NCBI GenBank assembly: GCA_002496385.1
Contig: DAJR01000003.1
Span: 1,373 to 35,592 of the forward strand
DNA from: Methanomassiliicoccales archaeon UBA147
GTDB lineage: Archaea; Thermoplasmatota; Thermoplasmata; SG8-5
Length of the DNA: 34,220 nucleotides
Direction of reading: 5' to 3'
In this document: positions 16,539-23,196 of the stretch, piece after piece
How the letters are laid out: every line of letters starts with the position of its first letter
Numbering within the stretch: the first letter of the stretch is position 1
Position numbers and translations under genes: made by a program
Notes under the pieces: model-generated
Seen by the model: only the letters and a program-made list of their open reading frames with translations
Told to the model about the DNA's origin: nothing
Databases searched by the model: none

Positions 16539-16583
16539 CTTTCTTTTTCTATGAACATATATAAAACAAAGCGAAAAAGAAAG
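16539..16583. terminator. Bidirectional T-rich terminator next to tRNA-Pro
   Basis: CTTTCTTTTTC (16539-16549) and GAAAAAGAAAG (16573-16583) are perfect 11-nt inverted arms. The minus-strand copy starts exactly after the tRNA 3' end and gives it an archaeal T-run terminator. The plus-strand copy would stop rightward transcripts from the repeat array. The symmetry implies converging transcription. Confidence 0.7.
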
Positions 16584-16656
16584 TGAGCCCGTCCAGATTT
16601 GAACTGGAGTCACCACCACCCCAAGGTGGAAGGATACCAAGCTACCCCACGGGCCC
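16584..16656 (-). tRNA. tRNA-Pro (anticodon GGG)
   Basis: The 73-nt gene folds as a standard tRNA. The acceptor is GGGCCCG/CGGGCTC with discriminator A73. The D loop is AGCTTGGTA. The anticodon stem is CCACC/GGTGG with loop TTGGGGT, giving anticodon GGG. The T arm is TCCAG/CTGGA with loop TTCAAAT. CCA is not encoded and there is no intron. Its 3' end faces the repeat array, and its 3' half shares 18 nt with the repeats. Confidence 0.95.
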
Positions 16657-16680
16657 TTTCGGGCGTGGATAGAATGGGTT

Positions 16681-16688
16681 GTATAAAT
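16681..16688 (-). promoter_or_regulatory. TATA-like box of tRNA-Pro
   Basis: The minus strand reads ATTTATAC, centred about 28 nt upstream of the tRNA 5' end. Confidence 0.6.
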
Positions 16689-16748
16689 GATTGTTGGACA
16701 CGGCAATTGTTAATTTTTATTAATAAATTAATATATTTAATTTAATAT

Positions 16749-17720
16749 TTAATCTGTTCGCTTCAGCGCTTCCTCGAGCTCCCTGAGCAGGAAATCCGTC
16801 TTCTCCAGGAAATGCCAGCATATGAGCAGCTGGCTCAGCGTGACCATATTTATGTTCTCCCCGCCCTTCTCCAGCAGCGAGCGCTCGTGCATGCCTGTGA
16901 AATCCTGTATCTTCCTTTCCAGCCCCCTCACCGCGTCCCGGTGGATGTGCCCGTCGAATGTCAGCCTTGTCACCGGTTTCCCATAATAGAAATCGCTGCG
17001 GAATCCCATCGAAAAACTTTCGCTCGAGGCTCTCATCAGCCCGGAAAGGTCGAACTCCAGGTCGATCGCCCCTAGCGGGGTCTCGGGTATCTCCTGGATG
17101 AGCTCAACCTCCACTCCTTCCGGGCTCAGGGAGGACCTGCGAATCTTGACCACGACCTCCGCGTATATCTTCATCGGGTCTATGTACAGCTTGAACAATG
17201 GTTCCCTCTTCAGCATCTCCGCCTCGACCGATTTCTTGTCATGGCCCCGTTTCTCTATGTCCCGCCTGAGCTTCCAGGCCCATTTCACCTCTCGCTCCGG
17301 GTCCATGAATATCCCGAAGTCTATCACCCTGCGGAGCTCCGGAAGGTTGAAGGGATGCAGCCCCTCGACTATCATTATGCGCGTCGGTTCGAAATGCGTC
17401 TCGGGCGCGAATTTTCCGCTCTTGTGGTCATAGTTCGGTTTCAGGATTGGCTGCCCGGTTTTCAGCTCCGCCAGGTGCTCGGCCAGCAGTTCCAGCCTGT
17501 TCACGGCCGGGTCGAGCGGGAGCCGCCCCGACCTCGCCCGCGTTTCCCTGTCCTCGAGGTGGTAGTCATCGAGAGAGAACGAGGAGACCAGCTCCGGCCC
17601 CAGTATTTCGGTGATACCGCGTGTGAACGTCGATTTTCCCGAGCCGCTGTCCCCTGCGACCCCGATTATGAAGTGCGCGTTGAGGTTTTCCAATCGGGCG
17701 ATGAATTCCGTGCCTACCAT
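16749..17720 (-). CDS. prk: Phosphoribulokinase, archaeal type
   Basis: This 323-residue P-loop kinase is of the PRK/uridine kinase family. Walker A is GDSGSGKST (23-31). SLDDYHLEDRETR and LKPNYDHKSG are PRK-type substrate segments, and MIVEGLHPFNLPELR follows. The C-terminal half (VTRLTFDGHI) matches the long archaeal PRK rather than uridine kinase, which is about 210 residues. PRK makes ribulose 1,5-bisphosphate; in archaea it serves the reductive hexulose-phosphate pathway or related RuBP cycling with RuBisCO. No RuBisCO is in the window. A TATA-like box at 17741-17751 predicts a leaderless mRNA. A different sugar or nucleoside substrate cannot be excluded. Confidence 0.82.
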   Translation of the reverse strand: MVGTEFIARLENLNAHFIIGVAGDSGSGKSTFTRGITEILGPELVSSFSLDDYHLEDRETRARSGRLPLDPAVNRLELLAEHLAELKTGQPILKPNYDHKSGKFAPETHFEPTRIMIVEGLHPFNLPELRRVIDFGIFMDPEREVKWAWKLRRDIEKRGHDKKSVEAEMLKREPLFKLYIDPMKIYAEVVVKIRRSSLSPEGVEVELIQEIPETPLGAIDLEFDLSGLMRASSESFSMGFRSDFYYGKPVTRLTFDGHIHRDAVRGLERKIQDFTGMHERSLLEKGGENINMVTLSQLLICWHFLEKTDFLLRELEEALKRTD

Positions 17721-17740
17721 GGCTGTTCATACCTCGGAAT

Positions 17741-17751
17741 GTACATAAATC
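17741..17751 (-). promoter_or_regulatory. TATA-like box of prk
   Basis: The minus strand reads GATTTATGTAC, centred 26 nt from the prk ATG. Confidence 0.5.
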
Positions 17752-17852
17752 TAATGGAGCCCGTTCAAATATGCGCTGCATAACCGAGCCATGTTGTCTG
17801 ATTCCGGCCTTACAGCCAGGGCATGCTGTCTATAAAATGTCAATGCCGTTCT

Positions 17853-18044
17853 TCAATCGAACGGCATAACCTCGTCGATGAGGTTGATGTGCGAGAGAAC
17901 CATCCTTCTGCAGCAGTACCTTTCCAGTCCGAGGTCGTCAAGTACTTTCGCTGGATCCTCGCCGGCTGCCACGCGTTCCTTGAAGGGTTCGTAAGCGGAG
18001 CCGACCACGTTTCCGCAGGTAAAGCATTTCACCGGTATTATCAT
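17853..18044 (-). CDS. rpoN: RNA polymerase subunit Rpo10 (RpoN)
   Basis: This 63-residue zinc protein is homologous to eukaryotic RPB10 and helps assemble the Rpo3-Rpo11 platform. Ligands are CFTCG near the N terminus and the adjacent pair CC in RYCCRRM. The start MIIPVKCFTCG is typical. The ATG at 18044 follows GGTGA by 4 nt and is preferred over the TTG at 18047. It is the last gene of the ribosomal-protein operon, 4 nt after the rps9 stop. Confidence 0.96.
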   Translation of the reverse strand: MIIPVKCFTCGNVVGSAYEPFKERVAAGEDPAKVLDDLGLERYCCRRMVLSHINLIDEVMPFD

Positions 18045-18048
18045 CAAT

Positions 18049-18456
18049 TCACCTGTATGATTTCTGTCTTCTCTTCCTGGCGCCCCTGCCCAGCGGTTTC
18101 TTGGGCATGCTTCTGCGGGCGTCGCTGACCATCAGGCTCCTGTCGTACTGCCTGTAAATGGTCTCCAGGTCCTTGTCCTCGAGGAATTCGACGATGCCCT
18201 TTGCGATGGCTGTCCTGACTGCCGATGCCTGGCCCATTATCCCGCCGCCTTGGACGTTCACATGGATGTCGAGCTTCTCCATCTTTGAGCCGGCTATGTT
18301 CACCGGTTCCATGATCTTGAATTTGGCAAGCTGGGGCTCGTGGAGCTCCAGCGGGACCTTGTTTATCCACACGCGGCCCATTCCCTTCTTGACGGTAGCC
18401 CTGGCAATCGACGTTTTTCTTTTCCCGCTCGTGTTCACAATCTTTGCCGCTGCCAA
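18049..18456 (-). CDS. rps9: Small-subunit ribosomal protein uS9
   Basis: This 135-residue protein starts with AAAKIVNTSGKRKTSIARATV, as archaeal uS9 does. It ends with the conserved basic tail GRGARKRRQKSYR, which reaches the P-site tRNA. The frame allows a GTG start at 18465, but GAGGTGA (18462-18468) covers that codon. The TTG at 18456 lies 5 nt after this ribosome-binding site, which decides the start. It is co-transcribed with rpl18e, rpl13 and rpoN. Confidence 0.95.
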   Translation of the reverse strand: MAAAKIVNTSGKRKTSIARATVKKGMGRVWINKVPLELHEPQLAKFKIMEPVNIAGSKMEKLDIHVNVQGGGIMGQASAVRTAIAKGIVEFLEDKDLETIYRQYDRSLMVSDARRSMPKKPLGRGARKRRQKSYR

Positions 18457-18466
18457 AACAATCACC

Positions 18467-18889
18467 TCAGAAATCCGCTCCCAGCCATGTGGCCACGTCG
18501 CCGAGGTGCATCTTTCTCGTTGCGCCCCTGTCCAACGCCTTCTCGATCCTGATCAATTCAGTCCCTTCCATCTCTTTCGGGACACCCATGTAGACCTTGA
18601 GCTTTTTTATGGCAGTCCTGCCCTTGGGCAAGTGGAACGGAAGCATGCCTCTAACTGTCCTCTTGAACAATCTGTCCGGCATCCTTGGGTAGTACGGTCC
18701 GAACCTGTTCCGCCCTGCCACTCCCCTGTCGCGCCTCTCCTTGTAATCCTGGAGAATCTGCTCCCTTCTGCCCGTGATGACTATGCTCTCGGCGTTCACG
18801 ACGACGACTTCCTCGCCGTCCAGCAATTGCTTTGCGATATGTGTGGCAAGCCTGCCCATTATATGTCCGCTGCCGTCGATAACTTGCAT
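18467..18889 (-). CDS. rpl13: Large-subunit ribosomal protein uL13
   Basis: This 140-residue protein has family features HIMGRLATHIAKQLLDGEEVVVVNAE, the RTVRGMLP segment and PKGRTAIKKLKVYMG. The ATG at 18889 is preceded by GGGGTGA, formed by the end of rpl18e. It is the second gene of the operon. Confidence 0.97.
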   Translation of the reverse strand: MQVIDGSGHIMGRLATHIAKQLLDGEEVVVVNAESIVITGRREQILQDYKERRDRGVAGRNRFGPYYPRMPDRLFKRTVRGMLPFHLPKGRTAIKKLKVYMGVPKEMEGTELIRIEKALDRGATRKMHLGDVATWLGADF

Positions 18890-18893
18890 TTGG

Positions 18894-19256
18894 TCACCCC
18901 ATGATCCTTATGCCGCTGCCCTTGGGGTTCTGCTTGGCCATCTCGGCGATGAGCATGAACCTGCCGCCTGCACTCTCGACCTTCTTTACCGCGCTGTCGG
19001 ATGCCGAGTACGCCGCCACGATGACTGGTTTGGTCAGCGTGCCTGAGCCCAGCAGCTTCCCCGCTATTATGACGCTCTCCTTCGGGCCAGCATGCTTGTC
19101 GATGCTGGCGATGTTCACTTCGGACCAGACCCTGGACGGTTTCTCCAGCTTTCTGGCTATGGTTCGCCATATGGGGGCTTCGTTGTCCCGTGAAATTTTC
19201 TTGAGCTCGAATATAAGGTCTTCGAGGTTCGGATTTGTCTTGGTACTGCTCTTCAA
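18894..19256 (-). CDS. rpl18e: Large-subunit ribosomal protein eL18 (L18e)
   Basis: This 120-residue archaeal/eukaryotic ribosomal protein has the typical core WSEVNIASIDKHA, VIIAGKLLGSGTLTKPV and the end NPKGSGIRIMG. The start codon is TTG at 19256, with GGAGGG (19263-19268) upstream. It is the first gene of rpl18e-rpl13-rps9-rpoN, divergent from dys. Confidence 0.97.
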   Translation of the reverse strand: MKSSTKTNPNLEDLIFELKKISRDNEAPIWRTIARKLEKPSRVWSEVNIASIDKHAGPKESVIIAGKLLGSGTLTKPVIVAAYSASDSAVKKVESAGGRFMLIAEMAKQNPKGSGIRIMG

Positions 19257-19297
19257 TGCAGACCCTCCGTGGGTAGGATACCCCGAGAGACCAGGTC

Positions 19298-19306
19298 TAT
19301 TTTAAG
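19298..19306 (-). promoter_or_regulatory. TATA-like box of the ribosomal-protein operon
   Basis: The minus strand reads CTTAAAATA, about 46 nt upstream of the rpl18e TTG. A start near 19275 leaves a leader of about 19 nt that holds the GGAGGG ribosome-binding site. Confidence 0.6.
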
Positions 19307-19350
19307 GTTTCTGTGAAGCACTGACCTTCAGGAATTCCCGGGGTCAAACA

Positions 19351-19358
19351 TTTAATAT
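19351..19358 (+). promoter_or_regulatory. TATA-like box of dys
   Basis: TTTAATAT is centred about 30 nt before the GTG at 19385, giving a very short or absent leader. Confidence 0.55.
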
Positions 19359-19384
19359 CCCAAATCCTTGGTCTCGGGCACAGG

Positions 19385-20326
19385 GTGGACAAGATGGAGC
19401 TAGACGTAAAAGTTAAGGACATGAAACTGGCCAAGGACGCCAAGGTGAAGGACATCGTCCGCATGATGAAGGAATCCGGCGGATTCACAGCGAAAAAGCT
19501 GGCCGTGGGCGTCGATATTCTTGCTGAGATGATGAAGGATGATTGTGTGAAGTTCCTTTCTTTTCCGGCGTGCATCATTGCCACCGGGACCAGGGGATTG
19601 ATCCGGGACATGGTGAAGGAGAAGATGTTCGACGTGATAATCACGACCTGCGGCATGCTGGACCACGATCTCGCGCGCACCAGGGAGAATTATTACCACG
19701 GCGAGTTCGAGATGGACGACGCCAAGCTCCGCGACGAGGGTGTGAACCGGCTCGGCAACATACTCGTACCCAACGAGAGCTACGGCATAGTCCTGGAAAA
19801 GATGATGCAACCCATCCTGCAGGAGCTGTGGGACGAGGGGAAGAGGGAACTGTCCACCAGGGAGCTGGCTTGGGAGTTCGGCAGGCGCGCCGGAACAGAG
19901 GACTCCATACTCTACTGGGCCGCGAAGAACGAGATCCCGATATACGTGCCAGGCATCACGGACGGCGCGTTCGGCTCGCAACTCTGGCAGTTCAGCCAGG
20001 AGCATAAAGATTTCAGGATTGACCTACTTAAAGACGAGAAGGAGCTTGCCGACATCGTGTTCACGGCCAAGAAGACGGGAGCGCTGATGGTCGGGGGCGG
20101 CATCTCCAAGCACCACACAATTTGGTGGAACCAGTTCAGGGACGGTTTGGACTACGCCGTGTACATCACGACAGCGGTCGAACACGACGGCAGCCTCTCC
20201 GGGGCCAGGATAAGGGAGGCCGTCTCCTGGGGCAAGGTGCAGAAGGACGCGAAGTTCATCACGGTCGAGGGCGACGCCACGATACTTCTCCCGATTATGA
20301 TGAATGCCCTGATGGATTCAATTTAG
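19385..20326 (+). CDS. dys: Deoxyhypusine synthase
   Basis: This 313-residue enzyme transfers the aminobutyl group of spermidine to a lysine of aIF5A, the first step of hypusine formation. The catalytic lysine is K242 in GGGISKHHTIWWNQF. FLSFPACIIATGTRG and TTCGMLDHDLAR are typical NAD-binding segments, and TTAVEHDGSLSGARIREAVSWGK is highly conserved. It starts at GTG 19385 (an ATG at 19394 is possible). It is divergent from the ribosomal-protein operon, fitting a translation role. Confidence 0.97.
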   Translation: MDKMELDVKVKDMKLAKDAKVKDIVRMMKESGGFTAKKLAVGVDILAEMMKDDCVKFLSFPACIIATGTRGLIRDMVKEKMFDVIITTCGMLDHDLARTRENYYHGEFEMDDAKLRDEGVNRLGNILVPNESYGIVLEKMMQPILQELWDEGKRELSTRELAWEFGRRAGTEDSILYWAAKNEIPIYVPGITDGAFGSQLWQFSQEHKDFRIDLLKDEKELADIVFTAKKTGALMVGGGISKHHTIWWNQFRDGLDYAVYITTAVEHDGSLSGARIREAVSWGKVQKDAKFITVEGDATILLPIMMNALMDSI

Positions 20327-20339
20327 ATACAAACGCAAA

Positions 20340-20349
20340 CATATATATT
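20340..20349 (+). promoter_or_regulatory. TATA-like box of the DUF835 protein gene
   Basis: CATATATATT lies 28-37 nt before the ATG at 20377. Confidence 0.55.
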
Positions 20350-20376
20350 CCTCATTGCAATCTTAGAGCGATAGCC

Positions 20377-22368
20377 ATGAGGCGCTCATTTGCATTGTTG
20401 GCCGCGATGGTGGTGGCGGCCATGTTCTGCATCCCGATAATCCCACAGGCTGCCAATGGGCAGTCATCAGAGAACCTTGTCATAATCAAGACCGATTACC
20501 AGATGCTGGGACTGACAGAGCTGCATGGCGGAGGTCATCTCACATACGAGCTCCGGGGCCAGGCCGCCGGCGATCTCAGGAGGGCCGTTCTCGCTGCTTA
20601 TGACGGGATGTATGCCGGTACCACACTGGGGACGATAGACTCGCGGGAACTCAGGTTCGATGCCCAGAGCGGCTACATTGGCCGAATGGAGAATTACCTT
20701 GAGTCAAATGGGATCGAGTTCTTCGCGGGATACACGATATCATTCGCCCCGCTCCACAGGCTCGAGGATATCAGCGTGGATGCGACAGGCTTCACAACAG
20801 TGACAGACATTGCGACCGACAACTACACACCCATCAGGATATTCCTCTACTTCAATGCGGGCAATTCCAATGTCCCGTATTACTATTTCCCGCTCATGAC
20901 GAGGGCATTCATCGACGCCCTCTTCCACACCGATGTGATGAACACCGGCGAATTGCACCCCGAATCTTACATCTACCAGTACAAGCACACGGATTACAGG
21001 GTCAGCGCCGGGAGCTTCCAGGACCTCAACCTCGACAAAGGCAAGATCCAGATAGCCCGCACACCCGCCGGTGAGATCGTATCTTACACTATCACCTTCC
21101 ATTATAACGAAATGCCCATAACCGAAACAGGTTCCTTCAAGCCGTTCGACATCCTGGAGAACCCGCAGATGCAGTTCGCCATTGTGTTCATCTGCGCTTA
21201 TGTCATGTCCACGATGCCCACCCGCATGTATGCAAATTACAAGTTCGCCTATCCCAGGAAGTTCAGGCACAAGGCTTTGAAAATCACATGGCTTCACATC
21301 ACAAGCAAAGTGATGATCATTCTCCTTTTGGTGTTCTACTTCTTCCCGACCCTGTTCGGATTCATCTCGCCCAAGATATTCCTCGGAGGCATAGTCATCT
21401 GGGCGCTCTCGATACTGTTTGCGGTGCTCTTCAGCGTTCTGGCCAAAGTGCTTTACGACAAGAAACTGGAGGACGTTAACAAGGAACAGTTCGCCACGCC
21501 CGAAAGAAAAGCCGTGAGGAGGCCCGCCGAGACAGTCACCCGGGCACCCGCAGGCGCGAATGTCGTCGTCCAGCAACCTTACCCGCGCCCTGCCCCCCAA
21601 CCCACGAGTGAAAAGCCGTCCGGCCCGCCATGCGCGGTGTGCAAGAAGCCCATCACCGATTATGTTGACCTGCTGAAATGCAAATGCGGCCAGCTGTACC
21701 ACGAGGAATGCGCAGAGGTTGCCAAGCACTGCACCAAATGCGGCAACGCGCTTGTCGAGATTGTGCCCACCGGCCCCGCAATGGTTGATGTCAAATGCCC
21801 GAGCTGCGGCAAGATGAACTCCGTCGAAGAAGGGCTGGACCTCCTCCTGGTCAAATGCAGCTCCTGCAATGTCATCCTCGAGAAGGTCGACGACGGCTAC
21901 AATTACCTCATCGTCGATAACGATCACGCTACGGCATTCCAGATGTTCGTGTCGCTGCTGAAGAACGGCAGCACCGGACTGTCCATATCCACGACCTTCC
22001 CGGACAAGCTGAGGAAGGAGCATGACATGCAAAAGGCTGAAGTGATATGGCTCACGGACACGTCGGTCGCAGACAAGAAGACCATCAACCCGCACAGGCT
22101 GGAATTCGAGATGATGCGCATGTACGCTGCCTTCGTGAAGAGCAATCCTAAATCAGCCATAATCCTTGACGGCTTCGAGTACCTGGTGGTGGAGAACGGC
22201 TTCGACAAGGTCTTCAAGTTCATCAAGAAGATAAACGACTTATCCAGCGTCAACAACGCCACGCTCATCGTCCCCATCGGAACAAGCTCATTGGAGCCGG
22301 ACCAGCTCGGCACCCTGAAGAAGGAATTCGACAAGGTCATCGACATGGTCGGGAACGGCAACGAGTAG
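20377..22368 (+). CDS. Membrane protein with RING-like zinc finger, zinc ribbon and DUF835 domain
   Basis: This 663-residue protein has a signal peptide (about 1-29), an extracellular region to about 260 and transmembrane helices near 265-283, 311-330 and 335-360. A Pro-rich linker follows. Then comes a C4HC3-type zinc finger: C419-x2-C422-x12-C435-x-C437-x4-H442-x2-C445-x6-C452-x2-C455. A four-Cys ribbon (C474, C477, C494, C497) and a C-terminal DUF835-like domain complete it (YLIVDNDHATAFQMF to the end). The topology puts the zinc fingers and DUF835 inside the cell. The frame is open to 20122, but that part lies inside dys. DUF835 function is unknown; a membrane sensor or scaffold is inferred. 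Whether the finger has ubiquitin-type ligase activity cannot be told. Confidence 0.88.
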   Translation: MRRSFALLAAMVVAAMFCIPIIPQAANGQSSENLVIIKTDYQMLGLTELHGGGHLTYELRGQAAGDLRRAVLAAYDGMYAGTTLGTIDSRELRFDAQSGYIGRMENYLESNGIEFFAGYTISFAPLHRLEDISVDATGFTTVTDIATDNYTPIRIFLYFNAGNSNVPYYYFPLMTRAFIDALFHTDVMNTGELHPESYIYQYKHTDYRVSAGSFQDLNLDKGKIQIARTPAGEIVSYTITFHYNEMPITETGSFKPFDILENPQMQFAIVFICAYVMSTMPTRMYANYKFAYPRKFRHKALKITWLHITSKVMIILLLVFYFFPTLFGFISPKIFLGGIVIWALSILFAVLFSVLAKVLYDKKLEDVNKEQFATPERKAVRRPAETVTRAPAGANVVVQQPYPRPAPQPTSEKPSGPPCAVCKKPITDYVDLLKCKCGQLYHEECAEVAKHCTKCGNALVEIVPTGPAMVDVKCPSCGKMNSVEEGLDLLLVKCSSCNVILEKVDDGYNYLIVDNDHATAFQMFVSLLKNGSTGLSISTTFPDKLRKEHDMQKAEVIWLTDTSVADKKTINPHRLEFEMMRMYAAFVKSNPKSAIILDGFEYLVVENGFDKVFKFIKKINDLSSVNNATLIVPIGTSSLEPDQLGTLKKEFDKVIDMVGNGNE

Positions 22369-22383
22369 GCGCAGGCATCAAGT

Positions 22384-22512
22384 ATGTCCAATGCCGGAAA
22401 CGTGGAGACGACACCCCCAGCCATCAAGATTTTGACGCGGGGTACGGGTACGATTGCGCGGGACTGGGTGCGCTTCATTGCGGCAGCGCAGGGGGATTGC
22501 AAGGAATACTGA
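22384..22512 (+). CDS. Possible small ORF of 42 residues
   Basis: The frame starts ATG 22384 and ends TGA 22512, reading MSNAGNVETTPPAIK at its start and GDCKEY at its end. Codons are GC-rich like the upstream gene and unlike the AT-rich genes that follow. No ribosome-binding site or family match is visible. It may be a real small protein, a gene remnant, or chance. Confidence 0.2.
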   Translation: MSNAGNVETTPPAIKILTRGTGTIARDWVRFIAAAQGDCKEY

Positions 22513-22600
22513 GAACGCCAGATAGCACTTTTCAGCATGCTAATAATGGCATTCGCAAGCTATTTACCCTAGAAAAATCATATATTCCGGGGTGAACGAA

Positions 22601-23149
22601 ATGGGCGAGGAAGTCATGGGCGGCATCGACGGAAGGAAGAAGGCGGTTGCGATAACGATTGTGTTGGCGGTGTTAATCGCAAGCATCGGTGCGTATGTTG
22701 TATATAATCGATTCTCACAATCCCACCAAGTTGCCCACCCTTATATTCTTTTAAAGTATACATATAATGACAATCAGACAATAAGGGAAGTAATACATAT
22801 CGATTACAAATATTCAATTGAGTATTTTGAAATAGAAAGAATGGTCGCATCTGTTCATACTTATGTATCTGATGTAGATAGCCCCAACACTACTGGATAT
22901 GGCGACTACTATCACAAAGGGCCACTATCTGACTTATTGAACAACGAAACAAGCCCACTAACCTATTATGATGTAGACAATAATTCGATACTCAGTGGGG
23001 GGGATATATTTATTTCAGATTTAAATAAAATTACAGACGAGAATGTAATAGCTATTGGTTTAAGCCTTTGGATAGTCTATGATGGAGATGAAATTTTATG
23101 TTTTTATCTTTCATATGACCTGTGGGAAACTTTGGAGAGTCAACGATGA
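22601..23149 (+). CDS. Small membrane-anchored extracytoplasmic protein
   Basis: No family is recognised for this 182-residue protein. An N-terminal hydrophobic anchor (about 15-35) follows a short charged start, and the rest is an acidic, Tyr- and Asn-rich extracellular domain. YYDVDNNSILSGGDIFI (from about residue 123) resembles one dockerin-like calcium loop (D-x-D-x-N). GGGGTGA at 22589-22595 sits 5 nt before ATG 22601, so this start is preferred to GTG 22592. Codon use becomes AT-rich after the anchor. A run of seven G lies at 22997-23003. It is probably co-transcribed with the giant gene that follows 47 nt later. Confidence 0.72.
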   Translation: MGEEVMGGIDGRKKAVAITIVLAVLIASIGAYVVYNRFSQSHQVAHPYILLKYTYNDNQTIREVIHIDYKYSIEYFEIERMVASVHTYVSDVDSPNTTGYGDYYHKGPLSDLLNNETSPLTYYDVDNNSILSGGDIFISDLNKITDENVIAIGLSLWIVYDGDEILCFYLSYDLWETLESQR

Positions 23150-23196
23150 AGATGAAATTTCATGTGGGGTTTAAAAATAAGAGAGGTGACATGAGA

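Larger units (their letters stand above)
15756..16583 (+). other. Gene-free region with a tandem tRNA-Pro-like repeat array and stem-loops
   Basis: No protein gene is supported here. The region shows a degenerate tandem organisation with a period of about 274 nt. Each unit has a tRNA-like block (starts 15805, 16080, 16353); the first two units then carry two GC-rich stem-loops each, and the third carries AT-richer inverted repeats. In copies B and C the conserved block ends about 25 nt after a TATA-like AAAATAT, so it could be a repeated promoter for small RNAs read rightwards. The region ends in a T-rich inverted repeat abutting tRNA-Pro. Short open frames on both strands are not convincing. 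Confidence 0.6.

Noticed and set aside
16064..16558. Minus-strand peptides sharing VVFAVARQFRFELESGP in the repeat blocks
   Set aside because: The similarity comes from the repeated nucleotide block and its tRNA-like part; flanking codons differ, and there is no ribosome-binding site.
16080..16656. tRNA-Pro direct repeats as integrase attL/attR sites
   Set aside because: The repeat blocks are inverted relative to the tRNA and no integrase gene is present, so a simple integrated element does not fit.
20122..20376. 85-codon extension of the DUF835 protein
   Set aside because: It lies inside dys in another frame; a signal peptide and promoter fit ATG 20377.
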